The position numbers were made by a program, and so were the translations under genes. This document shows, piece by piece, positions 4,474-6,609 of a stretch of DNA of 6,609 nt. The DNA lies in the NCBI GenBank assembly GCA_026394745.1, contig JAPKXP010000074.1:1-6609 (forward strand). The letters run 5' to 3'. The notes under the pieces are model-generated. The model had not been told where the DNA came from. It saw only the letters and a program-made list of their open reading frames with translations, and did not search any database. The DNA comes from Candidatus Altarchaeota archaeon (lineage in GTDB: Archaea; Altiarchaeota; Altiarchaeia; IMC4; SCGC-AAA252-I15). Numbering within the stretch: position 1 is the stretch's first letter; each line of letters begins with the position of its first letter.

Positions 4474-6609
4474 ATGAAGAAAGTTACTTTGAGCGTTAAG
4501 GGCATGCATTGCGCAAGCTGCGTTGCCGTCGTGGAGGGGGCTTTGAAGAATACGCCCGGCGTTTCGGACGCCAGGGTTAATCTCTCTACTGAGAAGGCGC
4601 AGGTGGAGTACGACGACTCAAAGGTCGAGGTGTCGAACCTAATCTCCGCGGTAAAGGGAAAGGGCTACGACGCCCGGGTTTCCACGGAAGCCGACAAGAC
4701 TTTGGAGGAGCTTGAGAAGAAGCGGGAGCTTGCTTTGATGAGTAACTTGCTTTATTTCAGCGTCGCCCTTGCGCTTCCGGCGCTCCTCGTCGGCATGGTG
4801 TTCATGGACGAAATCCCCTACGGCATATACGTGCTGTTTCTTCTCGCGACTCCGGTCCAGTTCATTTCCGGTGCGAGGTTTTATCGCGGCGCTTGGGCTG
4901 CGTTGAAGAACCGTACTAGCAACATGGATACCTTGGTTGCCGTTGGGACTTCAGCAGCCTACTTCTACAGCGTCTATGTGATGCTCACTAATCCCATGGC
5001 TGACCAGTATTTTGAGACTGCGGCAGTCTTGATTACGTTCGTCCTCCTGGGCAAGTACCTTGAGGCTAAGGCCAAGGGGAAGACGAGCGAGGCGATACGG
5101 AAGCTTATGGACTTGAGTCCAAAGACCGCCACCGTGATAAGGGACGGCAAGGAGGTTGTCGTTCCCGTCGAGAGCGTCCAAGTGGGTGACGTAATCATAG
5201 TGAAGCCTGGAGAGCGTATTCCAGTCGACGGCGTGATAATCTCCGGCGCGAGCAGCGTCGACGAGTCCATGATTACCGGCGAGAGCATCCCAGTCGAGAA
5301 GACTGTTGGCAGCAGCGTAATCGGCTCCACGTTGAACAAGCATGGCAGCTTCCAGTTCAAGGCCACAAAGGTCGGCGCAGACACTACTCTTGCAAACATA
5401 ATACGTCTTGTCGAGGATGCGCAGGGATCGAGGGCGCCGATACAACGGTTTGCCGACGTCATTTCCAGCTACTTTGTTCCTGCTGTTATACTGATAGCTC
5501 TCCTGTCGTTCGGAGTGTGGTACCTCCTGTTAGGGAAGACGCTCGCTTTCGCGCTGATAATAGGCGTTTCAGTGCTTGTGATATCGTGCCCTTGTGCGCT
5601 CGGCCTTGCGACGCCCACTGCCATCATGGTCGGCATAGGGAAGGGCGCTTCAGAGGGCGTGTTGATAAAGAGCGGCGAGGCTCTCGAGACGGCGCACAAG
5701 GTTAACGCAATCGTGTTCGACAAGACGGGGACGATAACGAAGGGCGCTCCGTCGGTTACGGACGTTGTCGTGTTGAACAACTACATTGAGGCTGACGTAC
5801 TGAAGCTTGCCGGCAGCATAGAGAAGAGTTCAGAGCATCCTCTTGCAGAGGCTGTTGTAGACTATGTCGAGCGCGGCGGAGTACAGTTTTCCGGCGTTTC
5901 GGAGTTCACTGCGGTCCCAGGCCACGGGGTGTCTGGCGTTATTGACGGCAGAATGGTTTTTTTGGGCAACAGGAAGCTTATGGCAGACAAGGGTATTGAC
6001 GCGTCAGGCCTTGAGTCAAGGTTGTCCTCGCTCGAGGACGAGGGCAAGACTGTGGTCATACTGGCGGTCGACGGCGTGCCTGCTGCCTTGATTGCGATAG
6101 CAGACACCCTGAAAGAGTCTTCCAAGGATGCGGTAAGCGAGCTGTCCAAGCTTGGTATAGACGTGTACCTGATTACAGGCGACAACAAGAGGACTGCGGC
6201 TGCGGTAGGCCGGCAGGTGGGGATTCAAAACGTCTTCGCGGAAGTTCTTCCTCAAGACAAGGTCAACTATGTTCGTGACCTTCAGGCGCGCGGCAGGAAG
6301 GTCGCTATGGTCGGCGACGGCATAAACGACGCCCCTGCGATTGCTCAGGCCGACGTGGGGATAGTGATGGCGTCCGGCACTGACGTTGCGATGGAGTCAG
6401 GCGGCATAGTGTTGATGAAGAACAATCCATTGGACGTCGTGAAGGCCATACGCTTGAGCAAGGCTACGATGGGCAAGATAAAGCAGAATATGTTCTGGGC
6501 TCTGATTTACAACGTCGTGGGTATTCCGGTGGCCGCAGGCGTCTTCTATCCTTTCACAGGGTGGCTGCTGAGCCCGATAATTGCAGGAGGTGCGATGGCA
6601 CTGAGCTCG
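4474..6609 (+). CDS. copA: Cu(I)-exporting P1B-type ATPase CopA (3' end beyond window)
   Basis: 712 residues are visible and the frame is still open at the right edge; CopA proteins usually end 15-40 residues after the final MxxSS, so little is missing. It pumps Cu(I) or Ag(I) out of the cytosol using ATP. Motifs in order: one N-terminal HMA with GMHCASC (C13, C16); actuator TGES 268-271; CPC in M6 at 372-374; DKTGT 416-420 with phosphorylated D416; HP at 455-456 and GHG near 483-485 in the nucleotide domain; TGD 568-570; GDGINDAP 614-621. The Cu(I)-specific IB-1 signature is complete: CPC, YN in M7 (679-680) and M708-xx-SS in M8, ruling out Zn/Cd or Co subtypes. The ATG lies 18 nt after the upstream TGA, in phase with it, with a modest AGGT site at 4460-4463; no in-frame start lies between. 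It is probably co-transcribed with the three upstream genes. Confidence 0.97.
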   Translation, partial: MKKVTLSVKGMHCASCVAVVEGALKNTPGVSDARVNLSTEKAQVEYDDSKVEVSNLISAVKGKGYDARVSTEADKTLEELEKKRELALMSNLLYFSVALALPALLVGMVFMDEIPYGIYVLFLLATPVQFISGARFYRGAWAALKNRTSNMDTLVAVGTSAAYFYSVYVMLTNPMADQYFETAAVLITFVLLGKYLEAKAKGKTSEAIRKLMDLSPKTATVIRDGKEVVVPVESVQVGDVIIVKPGERIPVDGVIISGASSVDESMITGESIPVEKTVGSSVIGSTLNKHGSFQFKATKVGADTTLANIIRLVEDAQGSRAPIQRFADVISSYFVPAVILIALLSFGVWYLLLGKTLAFALIIGVSVLVISCPCALGLATPTAIMVGIGKGASEGVLIKSGEALETAHKVNAIVFDKTGTITKGAPSVTDVVVLNNYIEADVLKLAGSIEKSSEHPLAEAVVDYVERGGVQFSGVSEFTAVPGHGVSGVIDGRMVFLGNRKLMADKGIDASGLESRLSSLEDEGKTVVILAVDGVPAALIAIADTLKESSKDAVSELSKLGIDVYLITGDNKRTAAAVGRQVGIQNVFAEVLPQDKVNYVRDLQARGRKVAMVGDGINDAPAIAQADVGIVMASGTDVAMESGGIVLMKNNPLDVVKAIRLSKATMGKIKQNMFWALIYNVVGIPVAAGVFYPFTGWLLSPIIAGGAMALSS

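Noticed and set aside
4453..4476. Possible TGA recoding joining the composite protein to CopA in one frame
   Set aside because: The frames are in phase with only six codons between, but copA has its own ATG and an AGGT site, and the upstream protein ends in a natural Gly-rich tail. In-phase spacing happens by chance in one of three cases.
4951..5462. Two long overlapping open frames on the - strand opposite copA
   Set aside because: They lie wholly within strongly conserved copA sequence, have no recognisable domain or SD, and are explained by the GC-rich third positions of copA. The same holds for - strand frames at 5469-5780 and 5862-6255.
1..6609. tRNA or rRNA genes, CRISPR arrays, insertion sequences
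   Set aside because: Genes cover nearly the whole window; no regular spaced repeats, terminal inverted repeats, transposase motifs or cloverleaf patterns were seen, and no gene-free stretch exceeds about 140 bp.

Overview
The window looks archaeal. The coding strand carries GGTGA-type Shine-Dalgarno sites, the divergent intergenic region has TATA-like boxes, and one gene encodes a membrane-anchored winged-helix regulator. There is also a TRASH-motif microprotein and a TtuA/Ncs6-type tRNA thiolase of the archaeal kind. I cannot name the lineage from sequence alone; an uncultured archaeon is my best guess.

Left part (1-1198, + strand): the 3' end of cysS (cysteinyl-tRNA synthetase) is followed 2 nt later by a tRNA 2-thiouridine synthetase (TtuA/Ncs6/NcsA family). 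These two tRNA genes are probably co-transcribed. The thiolase lacks the N-terminal zinc finger that TtuA proteins normally carry.

Middle (1195-2198): a convergent gene on the - strand encodes a transcription factor built from two copies of a [two transmembrane helices + winged HTH] unit. Its stop codon interlocks with the thiolase stop inside one CTAG palindrome. About 140 bp separate it from the divergent operon on the right. That gap contains three GTAACA boxes spaced by whole helical turns, an 18-bp palindrome and TATA-like boxes for both directions.

Right part (2199-6609, + strand): a compact metal-handling operon, almost certainly for Cu(I) or Ag(I). It encodes (1) a 52-residue stand-alone TRASH metal-binding protein, (2) a 67-residue CopZ-like HMA chaperone, (3) a 627-residue composite protein made of HMA, a SafE/DsbD-like membrane domain, two cupredoxin domains and a Cys/Met/Gly tail, and (4) a CopA-type Cu(I) P1B-ATPase that runs off the right edge.

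Proposed logic (inference): the small TRASH and HMA proteins buffer and deliver cytosolic copper. CopA pumps it out. The composite protein moves or receives copper across the membrane and holds it outside on soft Cys/Met sites. The membrane regulator, which has His-bearing outer loops, is a candidate sensor of external metal controlling the divergent promoters. The most noteworthy items are the duplicated membrane regulator with its phased operator candidates, the His-free tandem cupredoxins, and the stand-alone TRASH microprotein.
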